Assembly (NCBI GenBank): GCA_947497895.1 | Contig: CANMIL010000004.1 | Location: 62,001 to 126,000 of the forward strand | Source of the DNA: an uncultured Tenacibaculum sp. | GTDB lineage: Bacteria > Bacteroidota > Bacteroidia > Flavobacteriales > Flavobacteriaceae | Length of the DNA: 64,000 nucleotides | Reading direction: 5' to 3' | In this document: positions 1-9,984 of the stretch, piece after piece | Numbering within the stretch: the stretch's first letter is position 1 | How the letters are laid out: each line of letters starts with the position of its first letter | Notes under the pieces: model-generated | The model's input: only the letters and a program-made list of their open reading frames with translations | Database searches by the model: none | Told to the model about the DNA's origin: nothing | Made by a program: the position numbers and the translations under genes

Positions 1-1
1 A

Positions 2-526
2 GTTGTACCTGTAAAAGTATTAGGATGTAACGGTAGTGGAAGTTCTTCAGGAATTCTAGCTGGTATCAACCATGTTGGTAGATACGATATCGCTGGTGAT
101 GTTGCTAACTTAAGTTTAGGTGGATACCATGGTTCCGGATGCTCTACGAGCTCTGCTTACAGAAGTGCTTTAACGGCTTTATCTAACGGAGGAACTTATG
201 TTTCTCTTGCCGCAGGTAACAGTAGCGCAAATGCTGCTTACTATGCTCCTGCTTGTATTAACGGAAGTAGAATTTACACTGTTGCTTCAATGACTTGTAG
301 TCGTGGGTTCTCTTCTTTCTCAAATTACAACATGAACCCTGTTGACTGTATAGCAACTGGTAGTAGCGTTAACAGTACTTACTTAAACGGTGGATATGCT
401 ACATTAAGTGGTACTTCAATGGCTGCTCCTCACGTTGCTGGAATTATGCATGCTAGAGGAAGTGGACCAAGATTCTCTGGTTCTGTAAGACATAGAGGTG
501 AAAACTACCCTATTGCTGTAAGATAA
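2..526 (+). CDS. S8 subtilisin-like serine peptidase, C-terminal part (5' end cut by window)
   Basis: Frame open from base 2 to the TAA at 526; GTSMAAPHVAG catalytic-Ser motif; closely matches the C-terminal half of the 1205-2473 product. ORF track 290-526 is only a fragment of this frame. Confidence 0.93.
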   Translation, partial: VVPVKVLGCNGSGSSSGILAGINHVGRYDIAGDVANLSLGGYHGSGCSTSSAYRSALTALSNGGTYVSLAAGNSSANAAYYAPACINGSRIYTVASMTCSRGFSSFSNYNMNPVDCIATGSSVNSTYLNGGYATLSGTSMAAPHVAGIMHARGSGPRFSGSVRHRGENYPIAVR

Positions 527-550
527 AATTTTAATCTATAAAAAGATTAT

Positions 551-581
551 GAAACCGCTCATTTTCGAGCGGTTTCTTTTT
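551..581 (+). terminator. intrinsic terminator after the first peptidase
   Basis: GAAACCGCTC-ATTTTC-GAGCGGTTTC followed by a T run. Confidence 0.8.
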
Positions 582-1204
582 GTATAAATGCATAAATGCT
601 TAAGAAGTCGCTTCAATCATCTTTAGAAGATCTTTATAGCTCAATTAGTACCAATTAAACTAAAACAAGAGAGAAGATCAATGTTATGTCTTCAACAAAG
701 ATTTGTTTAAAAATGATAACCATTCTATTCCATTTAAAATAAAATTTTGAGTTCTAGATCTACATTTAATTACACATTTTATCAAAACAACTCAAAACCA
801 CTTATTTTAAATATTACTAAATTATTTATTAATTTATTAAATAAAATCCCGTTCCAAGGCGCTTTTTCAACAAAATCCTCAATAAAACCTTTTTTTTAAA
901 CATTCTAGACGGTCAATCAAAACAATTTTAAAAGTTAAAGAAATGTTAATTTTCATTAAAAAACTTAACTAAATGCAACCATAATTCTACCATTAAATCA
1001 CTCTTTTTTAAGATGTTAATTAATCCATAAAAATCGCATTTTCCCCTATAAAACCAATAGAGCAACTTAGTTGCTCTAACCTTTAAAAAACACCTCACAA
1101 AACAACACATACACATCTATTAAACAAAGCCTTAGCATTCTTTAGTGGTTTTTTTATATTCTGATTATTCCTAAATTAGCTCCAAATTAAAAACCCTTCT
1201 AACA

Positions 1205-2473
1205 ATGAAAAATGTAACTAAATTCATTTTTTGCGCTTCATTGATGGCGCTAGTTATGACTTCATGTCAAAACGAAAATTCTTCACAAGACAACTTACAA
1301 TCTGATGTTACCACGGCAATTGATGACAAAAACATCATTCCTGGTCAGTATATCGTTGTTTTCAAAGAATCAAAAATCGCTTCGGCTGCGAAGCAATTAG
1401 GTAAATCCGTATTTACCGATCGAAAATCGAAAGCGGCTTCAGTAGATAGAATTACTGAAACTTCTATCAAAGAAATTAATGCTGTTCTTACCAACAACAA
1501 TGTTGACAGATCGAAAGTATTAAATTACTACACTACCAAAATCTCTGGAATGGCTATCAAATTAACCGATGCGGAATTTGATAAAATAGCTAAAGACGAG
1601 AATGTAGAATCTATTGAATTCGATAGAAGAGTTGAGCTTCCAAAGTTTGAAGTAGAAAACGTTACTACTTTAGGTGATGCTCAAAGAGCTCCACAAACAA
1701 CTCCTTGTGGAATTAATAACGCAGGTGGTTTTGCTAATGGAGCCTCTAAAAACACTTGGGTTTGGGTTATCGATAGTGGAATCGATTTAGATCACCCAGA
1801 TTTAAATGTTGTTACAAGCTCTACCTATGCTAAATCTTTTGTTGGTGGTTCTGCTAACGATTGTAACGGACACGGAACACACGTAGCGGGCACTGCTGCT
1901 GCTAAAAATAACAGTGTTGGTGTCGTTGGTGTTTCTGCGGGTGCATCTGTAGTTCCTGTAAGAGTTTTTGGATGTAGCGGTGGAAGTAGTACCTCTACTA
2001 TTCTTGCTGGTATCAACCATGTTGGTAGATATGACATCGCTGGTGATGTTGCTAACTTAAGTTTAGGTGGATACCATGGTTCTGGATGTTCTAGTAGTTC
2101 TTCTTACAGAAGTGCGTTAAATGCTTTATCTAACGGAGGAACTTACGTGTCTATCGCTGCTGGAAATTCAAGTGCAAATGCAGCTTTATACGATCCTGCA
2201 TGTATTAATGGAAGCAGAATTTATACAGTTGCTTCAATGACTTGTAATCGTAGTTTTTCTTCATTTTCTAACTACAACATGAATCCTGTTGACTTTATCG
2301 CGACTGGTAGTAGCGTTTACAGTACTTACTTAAACGGTGGATACGCTACTTTAAGTGGTACATCTATGGCTGCTCCTCACGTTGCTGGAATTATGCATGC
2401 TAGAGGAAGTGGACCAAGATCATCAGGTTCTGTTTTCAATAGAGGTGAAAACTACCCTATTGCTGTAAGATAA
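1205..2473 (+). CDS. S8 subtilisin-like serine peptidase, lipoprotein with I9-type propeptide
   Basis: Lipobox LVMTSC, VVFKE propeptide, DSGID, HGTHVAGT and GTSMAAPH motifs. Confidence 0.95.
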   Translation: MKNVTKFIFCASLMALVMTSCQNENSSQDNLQSDVTTAIDDKNIIPGQYIVVFKESKIASAAKQLGKSVFTDRKSKAASVDRITETSIKEINAVLTNNNVDRSKVLNYYTTKISGMAIKLTDAEFDKIAKDENVESIEFDRRVELPKFEVENVTTLGDAQRAPQTTPCGINNAGGFANGASKNTWVWVIDSGIDLDHPDLNVVTSSTYAKSFVGGSANDCNGHGTHVAGTAAAKNNSVGVVGVSAGASVVPVRVFGCSGGSSTSTILAGINHVGRYDIAGDVANLSLGGYHGSGCSSSSSYRSALNALSNGGTYVSIAAGNSSANAALYDPACINGSRIYTVASMTCNRSFSSFSNYNMNPVDFIATGSSVYSTYLNGGYATLSGTSMAAPHVAGIMHARGSGPRSSGSVFNRGENYPIAVR

Positions 2474-2620
2474 TTCTAATCTTGATGAAATACAAAGCCA
2501 CTCGTAATTACGGGTGGTTTTTTGGTATTCGTAGAAATAGTTCTGCAAACAAAACTTTACTAAGCAGAAAAAAATAAGCGCCCAATATTGACGCTTATAA
2601 ATATTATATAAAGTAATTTT

Positions 2621-3202
2621 TTAGAACTTGTATACGATTCCAAAGTTTACATCAGTTAGGTTTAAGTTAAAACCAAATGTGTTTCTAGCAACCGCACCTT
2701 CAACATCCATCTTAGTAGATTGAAATGCTAATGCTGCAACAGATGCACGTAATACTACGTGATCAGAAACAAAGTAGTGTACTCCTGGAAATAAATTAAC
2801 ACCAAATGTGTTCGTATCTAAAGCATTATCTCCTGAACCTACACTAGTTCTGATATACGCAAGACCTAAACCTGTAGTAAATGTGAACTTGTTTGAAGGC
2901 GTGAAAAAATAAACTGCTCCTAGACCTCCACCTGCAGTTGAAGAATCTGTAGCGTTTCCTCCAACCTCAACTGTAGCTGAACCAAAAGTTAACTGTGCTT
3001 CTAAAGCAATATTTTCACTAATGAAATATCCTGCACCTGGAGAGAACGTATAAGTATCAGTACTAGCCTCTCCTTGAGAAGTAGTTGTAAATCCTACAGA
3101 TCCAGTTGCGTAAAAATCTCCTTTTTCAAATCCTCCATCTTGAGCTTGGGTACCAAAAATCCCTAATACTGCGATAGCAGCAATGCTTAATATTTTTTTC
3201 AT
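2621..3202 (-). CDS. outer-membrane beta-barrel protein (OmpX-like)
   Basis: Signal peptide, alternating beta-barrel pattern, terminal aromatic residue (GIVYKF). Confidence 0.85.
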   Translation of the reverse strand: MKKILSIAAIAVLGIFGTQAQDGGFEKGDFYATGSVGFTTTSQGEASTDTYTFSPGAGYFISENIALEAQLTFGSATVEVGGNATDSSTAGGGLGAVYFFTPSNKFTFTTGLGLAYIRTSVGSGDNALDTNTFGVNLFPGVHYFVSDHVVLRASVAALAFQSTKMDVEGAVARNTFGFNLNLTDVNFGIVYKF

Positions 3203-3610
3203 AATATTAGTTTAACTTATTCAAATAAAATTTATGCTAAGCTGTTTTAGAAAATCAAAATTGCGCAATTTGTTTCGTCACATAGCGGCGCAAATGTAGT
3301 ACTTTTTTTTAATTTAACAATTTATTATGAAGTTTAATAAACAACTTGTTCTTAATCTCTTCCCTGTTTAAACACTTAAAAAGAAACTGGTATTCTATGA
3401 TACTTTTGTTATATCAGTTATCAAACTATTCAAAGAAGCTCAAAAAGATTGCGAAGTAATTGGTGTTTCTAAACTGGTTGAGACGAGTTAACTTAGAATG
3501 AGTCTTATTTTTTCACCAAATGATTATATATGACAAATCCGTCTTATAATTGAATCATCTTTCCTTAAAATTCTTATTTTGGTCTAAAAATTAACCAGAC
3601 AGCTACGATA

Positions 3611-4963
3611 ATGGAATTAGAGACAAAGAAAATACAAGATCGATTTGGAAGACCCTATGTTGAATTTAATAATAGAAAAATAGGTGTTAAAGAAGCCGAT
3701 TGCCTTATTATTTGGAGATTAAAAAATTCCTCTTCTGACAAAAACCTTTTTAACAGTTTTTTAAATTTAGGCATAGAGTCGATAAAAACAAAAGGATTCA
3801 ACCTCATAGACCTTCTTATTTATCGAGACCATTACAAAGAATTACAGTTTATAAACAATTTATCCTTTTTATTTGATTTAAACGCAAATACAATTGAATT
3901 AACGGGTACTATAAATTTTTTGAATTGGGATAAACAAATATCCATAAAAGAATGGTTTATATCACTTCAAAATAAAATTTCATTTTACCATGGTGATATC
4001 AAAAGTGAATTCAGGTATGATAACTTTGATGATTATTTTCACTTACGATTCGAAGAGCTAAATTCTCTTAAAGAATCTTACAATTACATTTTAAGTCTAT
4101 TAACCAAATCTTCATTAGAAATATTTGAAGAAAATCAATCTACTATAATAACGAAAATCGAAATTCCAAAAGCTTTAAGAACAGCATTTCATCAGTATCT
4201 GATTTTCTTTGGAACCTTTACAGAAAAAGCAAAATCTAAGCGAATTGAAATTCAAATAAAGGAATATGACGAAGGTTTAGAACTAAGTTTTGATAAAACC
4301 ATTGATACTGAATCAGTCCAAGAATACCTGAATGAATACATAAACTTTGTTAAAAATAAAGTAGAAAACATTGATCCGAAAATTGAAACAGAGCTCAATT
4401 CAATAGAACATAAGCTACTTATTGCAGAGTTAAAAAACGAAGTAAGAAACCTTGAATCCAAACTAGAAATTAAAGATGTCGAGATAAAGTATCTAAACAC
4501 CGTTTTTAAGAGTATGGAAAACATCGCCTTGACTCAAGCTCAAAACCCTGCTCCTCTTCAAATCAGCTCGGCTGCACATTCAAATGCCGTTGCCACCAGT
4601 AACTCATCAATTGATTTTAAAGTTGAAATCCAAGGATTACAAAATGATTTCCTAGAGTTTAAAGGTGAAATGGACAAACATTTAAATGAAGCTCAGAAAA
4701 AGGAACTAGAAAAAATAGATACAGAACTTTTAGAAGTTGATGAAACCGTCAAAGCTCCTGAAAAAGTAGATAAAAAAAGTTTCAAAAGGCTTAAACGAGT
4801 AATCGATCAAATAAACAAACCCAATTCTGATTGGAACAAAGCTATCAAAGCTTCGAAAAAAGGGGTTGAGTATCTAAAAAGTATTGGTAAGGCTTATAAT
4901 AAGATTGCACAACATGTAGATCTACCAAATATCACAGAAGTACTCGGAAATATTATTTCTTAA
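3611..4963 (+). CDS. hypothetical protein with coiled-coil C-terminal half
   Basis: 450-aa ORF in ORF track; charged coiled-coil region. Confidence 0.75.
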   Translation: MELETKKIQDRFGRPYVEFNNRKIGVKEADCLIIWRLKNSSSDKNLFNSFLNLGIESIKTKGFNLIDLLIYRDHYKELQFINNLSFLFDLNANTIELTGTINFLNWDKQISIKEWFISLQNKISFYHGDIKSEFRYDNFDDYFHLRFEELNSLKESYNYILSLLTKSSLEIFEENQSTIITKIEIPKALRTAFHQYLIFFGTFTEKAKSKRIEIQIKEYDEGLELSFDKTIDTESVQEYLNEYINFVKNKVENIDPKIETELNSIEHKLLIAELKNEVRNLESKLEIKDVEIKYLNTVFKSMENIALTQAQNPAPLQISSAAHSNAVATSNSSIDFKVEIQGLQNDFLEFKGEMDKHLNEAQKKELEKIDTELLEVDETVKAPEKVDKKSFKRLKRVIDQINKPNSDWNKAIKASKKGVEYLKSIGKAYNKIAQHVDLPNITEVLGNIIS

Positions 4964-4965
4964 AA

Positions 4966-5280
4966 CTATTTTATATTTCTAATATCAAGTTTAACACTAG
5001 TCACAACTCCATTTTCCTTGGTTACTTTAATAGCTTCTTCACTCTCAGCAGCGATATCTAAGAAATCCTGAGTAAATGGATTATTATGAAGTTCTGGCCA
5101 ACATCCTGAATCTTTTATCACCCAGTAGGCTTTAGGTCCCATCCCTCTCTTTTCGTTGAGCAAATCCATACTCATTTTCAAACTTGCTCCAGCTGCCTTT
5201 AAGTCAGAAATAAATGTTTTTATTTCTTCATCATTTTTCAATTCTCGTTTCAAGATTTCATCTATTCTTTCTTTGTTCAT
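4966..5280 (-). CDS. hypothetical protein
   Basis: 104-aa ORF, adjacent to the putAbiC-like locus. Confidence 0.65.
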   Translation of the reverse strand: MNKERIDEILKRELKNDEEIKTFISDLKAAGASLKMSMDLLNEKRGMGPKAYWVIKDSGCWPELHNNPFTQDFLDIAAESEEAIKVTKENGVVTSVKLDIRNIK

Positions 5281-5289
5281 ACTATCTTT

Positions 5290-6132
5290 TTAAGAATTAG
5301 ATTTAACAAAAGGATTTTCTGAAACACTCTTTTCTTTAAAATTGTCCCAATGACTCTCTTCCATAAGAAAATACTCATCTGTATCATTAAACAAATCATA
5401 TTCATCAATGATAAATTTTAATTTAGGATAACCTCTACAATCTATAATAGAATAGTACATCAAAAAAGCTACCTCATGATCCCCTAGTTGTGAAATAATA
5501 AGATTATAATAAAACTTCTTATCTACTGAACCAATAAATTTAGTCGAATGTATAAACTCAAAAATCCCTATAATATTTCTAAAATATTGAGCTAAACCAT
5601 TATCTCTATTTTCTAAAAACACAGTATTAAAAGATTTTTCAAAAGTACTACCTTCCCTAAAACGGAATAGGACTCTATCATATAGATATTTAAAACACTC
5701 TCTTCCTTCTTTAAAACTGCTATCTCCGAAAGCATAATGAATACATTTTAAGTTATTAACAATCTCATTATGAAGATTTAGCATTTGAAAAAACGTATTC
5801 TCAAATTTTTATGTTTTCAAAGTATCATTTTGAATCTTAAACTCTTCTTTCTGACCTTTAAGTTCATTACGCGCCATTCTTAACTCTTCTCTCTGAAGTT
5901 TCAATTCCTGTCTCTGCATATTAATCGTATAAATTAACCCCGCAAATGCTAATCCAGAGAATAAAGCATTAACTGCTCCAAATGAATCTCCGAACACCCC
6001 AATCTTATTCCAATCCTCAAGACCTGGAATCATTTTCAATAATGGATGGGAGAATATCCAAATAATTACTATCAATAAAGACAATAAAATAAGAGGCCAC
6101 CAATTTGTTGAATTTTCTTTTTGTTCTTTCAT
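5290..6132 (-). pseudogene. putAbiC-like (putative phage abortive infection) gene split by an in-frame TAA at 5809-5811
   Basis: ORFs 5809-6132 and 5290-5784 are in the same frame and separated by one stop: ...FKIQNDTLKT*KFENTFFQMLNLHNEIVNN...; GDSFGAVNALFSGLAFAGLIYTINMQRQEL and FENTFF motifs. Confidence 0.75.
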
Positions 6133-6213
6133 CTTTTTCTTCGTTGTAGTTAGTTACGCAAGTATAGCGAAAACAAAGGGGAATTCAAAGGGAGAAACTA
6201 AACGAAAAAGCAG

Positions 6214-6240
6214 AAAAAACACCTCCTTATGAGGTGTTTT
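6214..6240 (-). terminator. intrinsic terminator between convergent/co-oriented genes
   Basis: AAAAAACACCTC-CTTAT-GAGGTGTTTT hairpin. Confidence 0.6.
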
Positions 6241-6315
6241 AATTATTTCTATTTTTTCTAACTAAAAATTATTTATACTTTCTAAAGGTAACTATCTCTC
6301 GTTTTATTACCCGTT

Positions 6316-7140
6316 TTATTCGTAACTAAAATATAACTCACCTAACAACTCTCCATCATAATAATATTTTCTTGTCAACGGTGCATTAAAATCATTTAAT
6401 GTATATAAATACTCGATTTCAGAGAGATCTGAAGTAATTTTAGAAATTAACCTAGTATTGAAAGACTGAGCTGAATCTGCTAAGGAATTATTCATTAAAA
6501 CAGGGTTTAACAAATTATCTCCATAAACACTTGCATAAGAAAAAGGATAAGTACCATTTTCTTGATATAAATAATTATATCTTGTTGAAAATGAAGTTAA
6601 ACTAATTAAATTGAAATCCGTATCGTATTCCGCCGATACCCTCACCTCATTATTTACAATTTCTTTATTAATAACACCTCTATTTCCAATTTTAAAAACC
6701 TTCAACGAAATATTTCCATTTGAATTTGTTTCACTCACAATGGTATTGTCACTATTATAAGTGAAGCTCGTAATTGCTATGTCACTACCTTTTGTTCTTT
6801 TCGTTTCTTTTATGCGATTGGCATCATCATAACTAATATTCTTCTCATAATCCACTGTTCCATTTGGCAAATATCCTTTTTCTGAAAGCAAAACATTATT
6901 ATTCGAATAATTCCATTCGTGAATATATGTGAGTTCATTATTCTCATTATAAAATGATGATTTAATGGGTTTATTATTACTAAACTCCGTAATAATTCTT
7001 TCCGATAACTCATCATTTTCAAATATTCTCTGTTCAGTTCTAATTAAATTAAGCGTATTATTTTCAATAAGTTCAATATTTTCAGATGAGCACGAAGTTA
7101 ATAGTAATACAATAAATGCTAGTAAAAATACTTTTTTCAT
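6316..7140 (-). CDS. lipoprotein of unknown function
   Basis: Signal peptide with LLTSC lipobox; repetitive beta-strand-like body. Confidence 0.8.
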   Translation of the reverse strand: MKKVFLLAFIVLLLTSCSSENIELIENNTLNLIRTEQRIFENDELSERIITEFSNNKPIKSSFYNENNELTYIHEWNYSNNNVLLSEKGYLPNGTVDYEKNISYDDANRIKETKRTKGSDIAITSFTYNSDNTIVSETNSNGNISLKVFKIGNRGVINKEIVNNEVRVSAEYDTDFNLISLTSFSTRYNYLYQENGTYPFSYASVYGDNLLNPVLMNNSLADSAQSFNTRLISKITSDLSEIEYLYTLNDFNAPLTRKYYYDGELLGELYFSYE

Positions 7141-7265
7141 AGGTTTTAAATTTGTAGGTTCTTATAACAATATTTTTCGAGGAAAAGCCAGTCACTCTTA
7201 ATTGTTTTAAAGACTGTTAACACTTCCTAATAAAAACAAAAAAGCCTTACTAAAACTAGTAAGGC

Positions 7266-7287
7266 TTATTGTGATCGCGACAGGATT
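7266..7287. repeat. attL core (displaced tRNA-Arg 3' end)
   Basis: Exact match to 56909-56930. Confidence 0.9.
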
Positions 7288-7334
7288 ATATTTTCACACT
7301 CCTAAGCCCTTTAAATACTAGGTTTATATTTTTT

Positions 7335-7354
7335 TGTTGACAGTTTTGTTGACA
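7335..7354. promoter_or_regulatory. candidate integrase arm-type sites (left arm)
   Basis: TGTTGACA at 7335 and 7347, 12 bp apart; same pair at 56769/56781. Confidence 0.6.
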
Positions 7355-7457
7355 CTTTCTTTATTTAACTCATAACAACGTTTCTTTATAACAATTCGGC
7401 AAAGTTATATAAAAATCCATTATCTCAATTAAATATTTATATATTTACAACATCTAT

Positions 7458-7482
7458 GCAGACGTGCATAGATTTTCTTTTT
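7458..7482 (+). terminator. intrinsic terminator-like hairpin near attL
   Basis: TCTATGCA-GACG-TGCATAGA followed by TTTTCTTTTT. Confidence 0.6.
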
Positions 7483-7495
7483 CATAGCAATTTTC

Positions 7496-7528
7496 CCACT
7501 CAATCTTTTGAGTGGGTTTTTTATTTTA
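7496..7528 (+). terminator. second intrinsic terminator-like hairpin near attL
   Basis: CCCACTCAA-TCTT-TTGAGTGGG followed by TTTTTT. Confidence 0.65.
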
Positions 7529-7561
7529 TATATTGGAAGTATAAAATTAGCTATACTAAAC

Positions 7562-8596
7562 ATGACTACTCTAAGCTCAGAATATACAGTTGAATCGATT
7601 ATACACTTATATAGAGATAGTATCCGTACTAACTTTGATGAGAAAATTGTTACTCTCGAAGGTTTTTATCATGGATCGGGTAAACAATCTTACAATGGTG
7701 TTTATTATGATAGAATTTATGATGCTGACAAACTGCATAATCTAACAATTATAATTAAAGATCAACAAAGAAAGGGACTAATAACAGGACAATACTACCG
7801 ATTTAATGGCTTTATAAATCGTAGTGGCCAAATAGCAAAAGATGGTTCAATTCGTTATGGCTTTAGAGTAACTAAAATAGTTGAGCAATTAGATCAGCAC
7901 AAGTTCATTTCAAAAGATGAATTTGATTTAATACGTCAGCGTTTTGATAAAGATTCAGTAGATATACAAAGCTATTTACTTGAGATTATTAGAAACGGTA
8001 AAAGACCTAATATTCATATAATTTTAGGATCAACTTCAATTGTCGATGCTGATTATAAAAGCCAATTAAACGAGGATCATATTTTCAACATAACCGAGGA
8101 AAGAGTTAATTTCAGTAGAAGTTCTGAACTATTAAATGCATTTTCAGGAAATGACAATCAGGACAATGATCTAATCGTTTGCATGCGTGGTGGTGGTTCA
8201 GGATTAGAAATATTCAATAATACTGATTTAGCTAATCAAGTAGTCAAACTGCAAACACCATTTGTAACTGCTTTGGGGCATAAATCAGATCTTTCAATGA
8301 CTGAAAGAATGGCTGATCGTGGTTTTCCTACTCCAACAGCATTTGGTTCTTTTCTTAGTTTTATAGAAAACATCTATCTATCAGAAATTCAAGAACTGAA
8401 AGAAAAGGATACTAAAATAAAAGACCTAAATAAGAGAATTGAAGCTCTGGAGGTAAAACATAATAACGATAAAGAAGAACTAAAATTACTCTATACTGAA
8501 CTACAAATAAAAGATCAAAAGAAAATCAAAAAATTAAGTTTAGCTCTTCTTATAGCTTTCTTAGCTATTATAGTTCTATGGTTAATTTTAAAATAG
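7562..8596 (+). CDS. XseA-like (exonuclease VII large subunit) protein with C-terminal TM anchor
   Basis: N-terminal OB-like region then CMRGGGSGLEIFNN...FVTALGHKSDLSMTERMADRGFPTPTAFGSFL, typical of XseA; C-terminal hydrophobic helix. ORF track start 7508 lies within the terminator hairpin, so ATG 7562 is preferred. Confidence 0.8.
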   Translation: MTTLSSEYTVESIIHLYRDSIRTNFDEKIVTLEGFYHGSGKQSYNGVYYDRIYDADKLHNLTIIIKDQQRKGLITGQYYRFNGFINRSGQIAKDGSIRYGFRVTKIVEQLDQHKFISKDEFDLIRQRFDKDSVDIQSYLLEIIRNGKRPNIHIILGSTSIVDADYKSQLNEDHIFNITEERVNFSRSSELLNAFSGNDNQDNDLIVCMRGGGSGLEIFNNTDLANQVVKLQTPFVTALGHKSDLSMTERMADRGFPTPTAFGSFLSFIENIYLSEIQELKEKDTKIKDLNKRIEALEVKHNNDKEELKLLYTELQIKDQKKIKKLSLALLIAFLAIIVLWLILK

Positions 8597-8623
8597 GTTT
8601 ATTCTGATTCATTTGAAACCTGA

Positions 8624-9358
8624 TCAACTAAATAAATCATTTAATTCTGGATAATGAAAAGGTTCTAAAATATCAGGTCTATCACTATTAACTTTTGGTT
8701 TATAGATGTCTTGAGAAACTGGATAAGCTTGAATCGGTTCATCTGTAAAGGAAATGAGTAGTTCTTCAATCGAGGTTCGGTTATTTTTACAATAAAGCCA
8801 ATCCAATCTTCGCTCCTTAGACAATATTAACGGTTGTCTATTCTTTCCATTGTTATGAATTTTTCTAAAATAATCATTGGCTTCCATAGTAATTATGGTT
8901 GCAGAATATAAAGAAGAAGATCCGTTATCTATTTCACTATAAAGACCTGCAAACGCAAACAAACCATCATCTTCTTTTCTAAAATTAAATGGTATCGAAC
9001 CTTTTATATCTGGATCTTTATGAGGCTCAATAAATCCATCAGCAATTATTAGACATTTTTGCCATCCAATAAACTCAGAAAAAAAAGAACTTGTAAATAC
9101 ATTCTCACTCCTGGCATTAAAAGTTTTATAATCACGGAAAAACTCTTTTCTCTTACTTAAATCATATCCTGTAGGAAGTAAGCCCCAAGAAGCAAAATCA
9201 ATTAGTTCGGGGTCGTCTTGTCTAATAATATACAGGTTCTTATCCTCATACATATTAAAATCGAAGTAAGGTTTATAAACATCTGGCTCAGAAAAAGGAA
9301 TATTAAATTCGTTTTCCACCTCTTCTCTACTTTTCTTTATAGAAATTCTGTAACACAT
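8624..9358 (-). CDS. SRAP (HMCES/YedK)-family protein
   Basis: Starts MCYR (catalytic Cys2), NARSENV, CLIIADGFIEPH motifs. Confidence 0.92.
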   Translation of the reverse strand: MCYRISIKKSREEVENEFNIPFSEPDVYKPYFDFNMYEDKNLYIIRQDDPELIDFASWGLLPTGYDLSKRKEFFRDYKTFNARSENVFTSSFFSEFIGWQKCLIIADGFIEPHKDPDIKGSIPFNFRKEDDGLFAFAGLYSEIDNGSSSLYSATIITMEANDYFRKIHNNGKNRQPLILSKERRLDWLYCKNNRTSIEELLISFTDEPIQAYPVSQDIYKPKVNSDRPDILEPFHYPELNDLFS

Positions 9359-9453
9359 GATTCTGCTCTAATTTACAGCAAATTACAAAAAATTAACACA
9401 AATTGCTAAAATCTGTAGCCATCTTTGCGATAATTACAAGCTAACTTTGCAAT

Positions 9454-9717
9454 ATGGGAAGCCCTTATAAGTATATTGAGTTTATTAATGAACATGTGGA
9501 GGAGAAAGGCATACCAAAACTCTCAGCTAATCAGTTGCAAAGATTATTAAAAATTTTTGCTCTAGAATATTATAAAAGAGCATTGAGGTCAAAAAACAAA
9601 AACATACCGGAAACTCTAGAAGAATTTAAAATTGGTATGAAGGTCACTGAATTAAGTGGAAACCTAAAACCTGAAGAATTACTTAATGAAATGGAAAGAT
9701 TATCAAAAGACATTTAA
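9454..9717 (+). CDS. small hypothetical phage protein, paralog of next gene
   Basis: EEKGIPKLSANQLQRLLKI...EYYKRAL aligns with KNKGVPHLGSDQWCKLLNI...EYHMKKL. Confidence 0.7.
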   Translation: MGSPYKYIEFINEHVEEKGIPKLSANQLQRLLKIFALEYYKRALRSKNKNIPETLEEFKIGMKVTELSGNLKPEELLNEMERLSKDI

Positions 9718-9735
9718 TTTTTAACCCCAAACAAC

Positions 9736-9984
9736 ATGTATACAGAGTATTTCTCAGTAGTAATAAAAAACAAAGGTGTACCCCATTTAGGAAGCGATCA
9801 ATGGTGTAAACTTCTAAATATTGGATCCATTGAGTACCATATGAAGAAACTAGAAAAGATAAAAAACCTAAATAATAAGGTTTTTCTAGAGTATCACAAG
9901 CATAAGGACTTACTCAAGGAATTAACTGGTGAAAAAACTCCTCAAGAAGTTCTGGAGGAGCTCATAAAATCATCAAATAATTAG
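9736..9984 (+). CDS. small hypothetical phage protein, paralog of preceding gene
   Basis: Similar to 9454-9717 product by eye. Confidence 0.7.
   Translation: MYTEYFSVVIKNKGVPHLGSDQWCKLLNIGSIEYHMKKLEKIKNLNNKVFLEYHKHKDLLKELTGEKTPQEVLEELIKSSNN

Noticed and set aside
1802-2037. Two overlapping minus-strand ORFs inside the S8 peptidase gene
   Set aside because: Low-complexity antisense shadows of a well-supported CDS.
7508-7561. ORF-track start of the XseA-like gene at 7508
   Set aside because: The extra 18 residues begin in the T-run of a terminator hairpin; the ATG at 7562 gives a typical XseA-like N-terminus.
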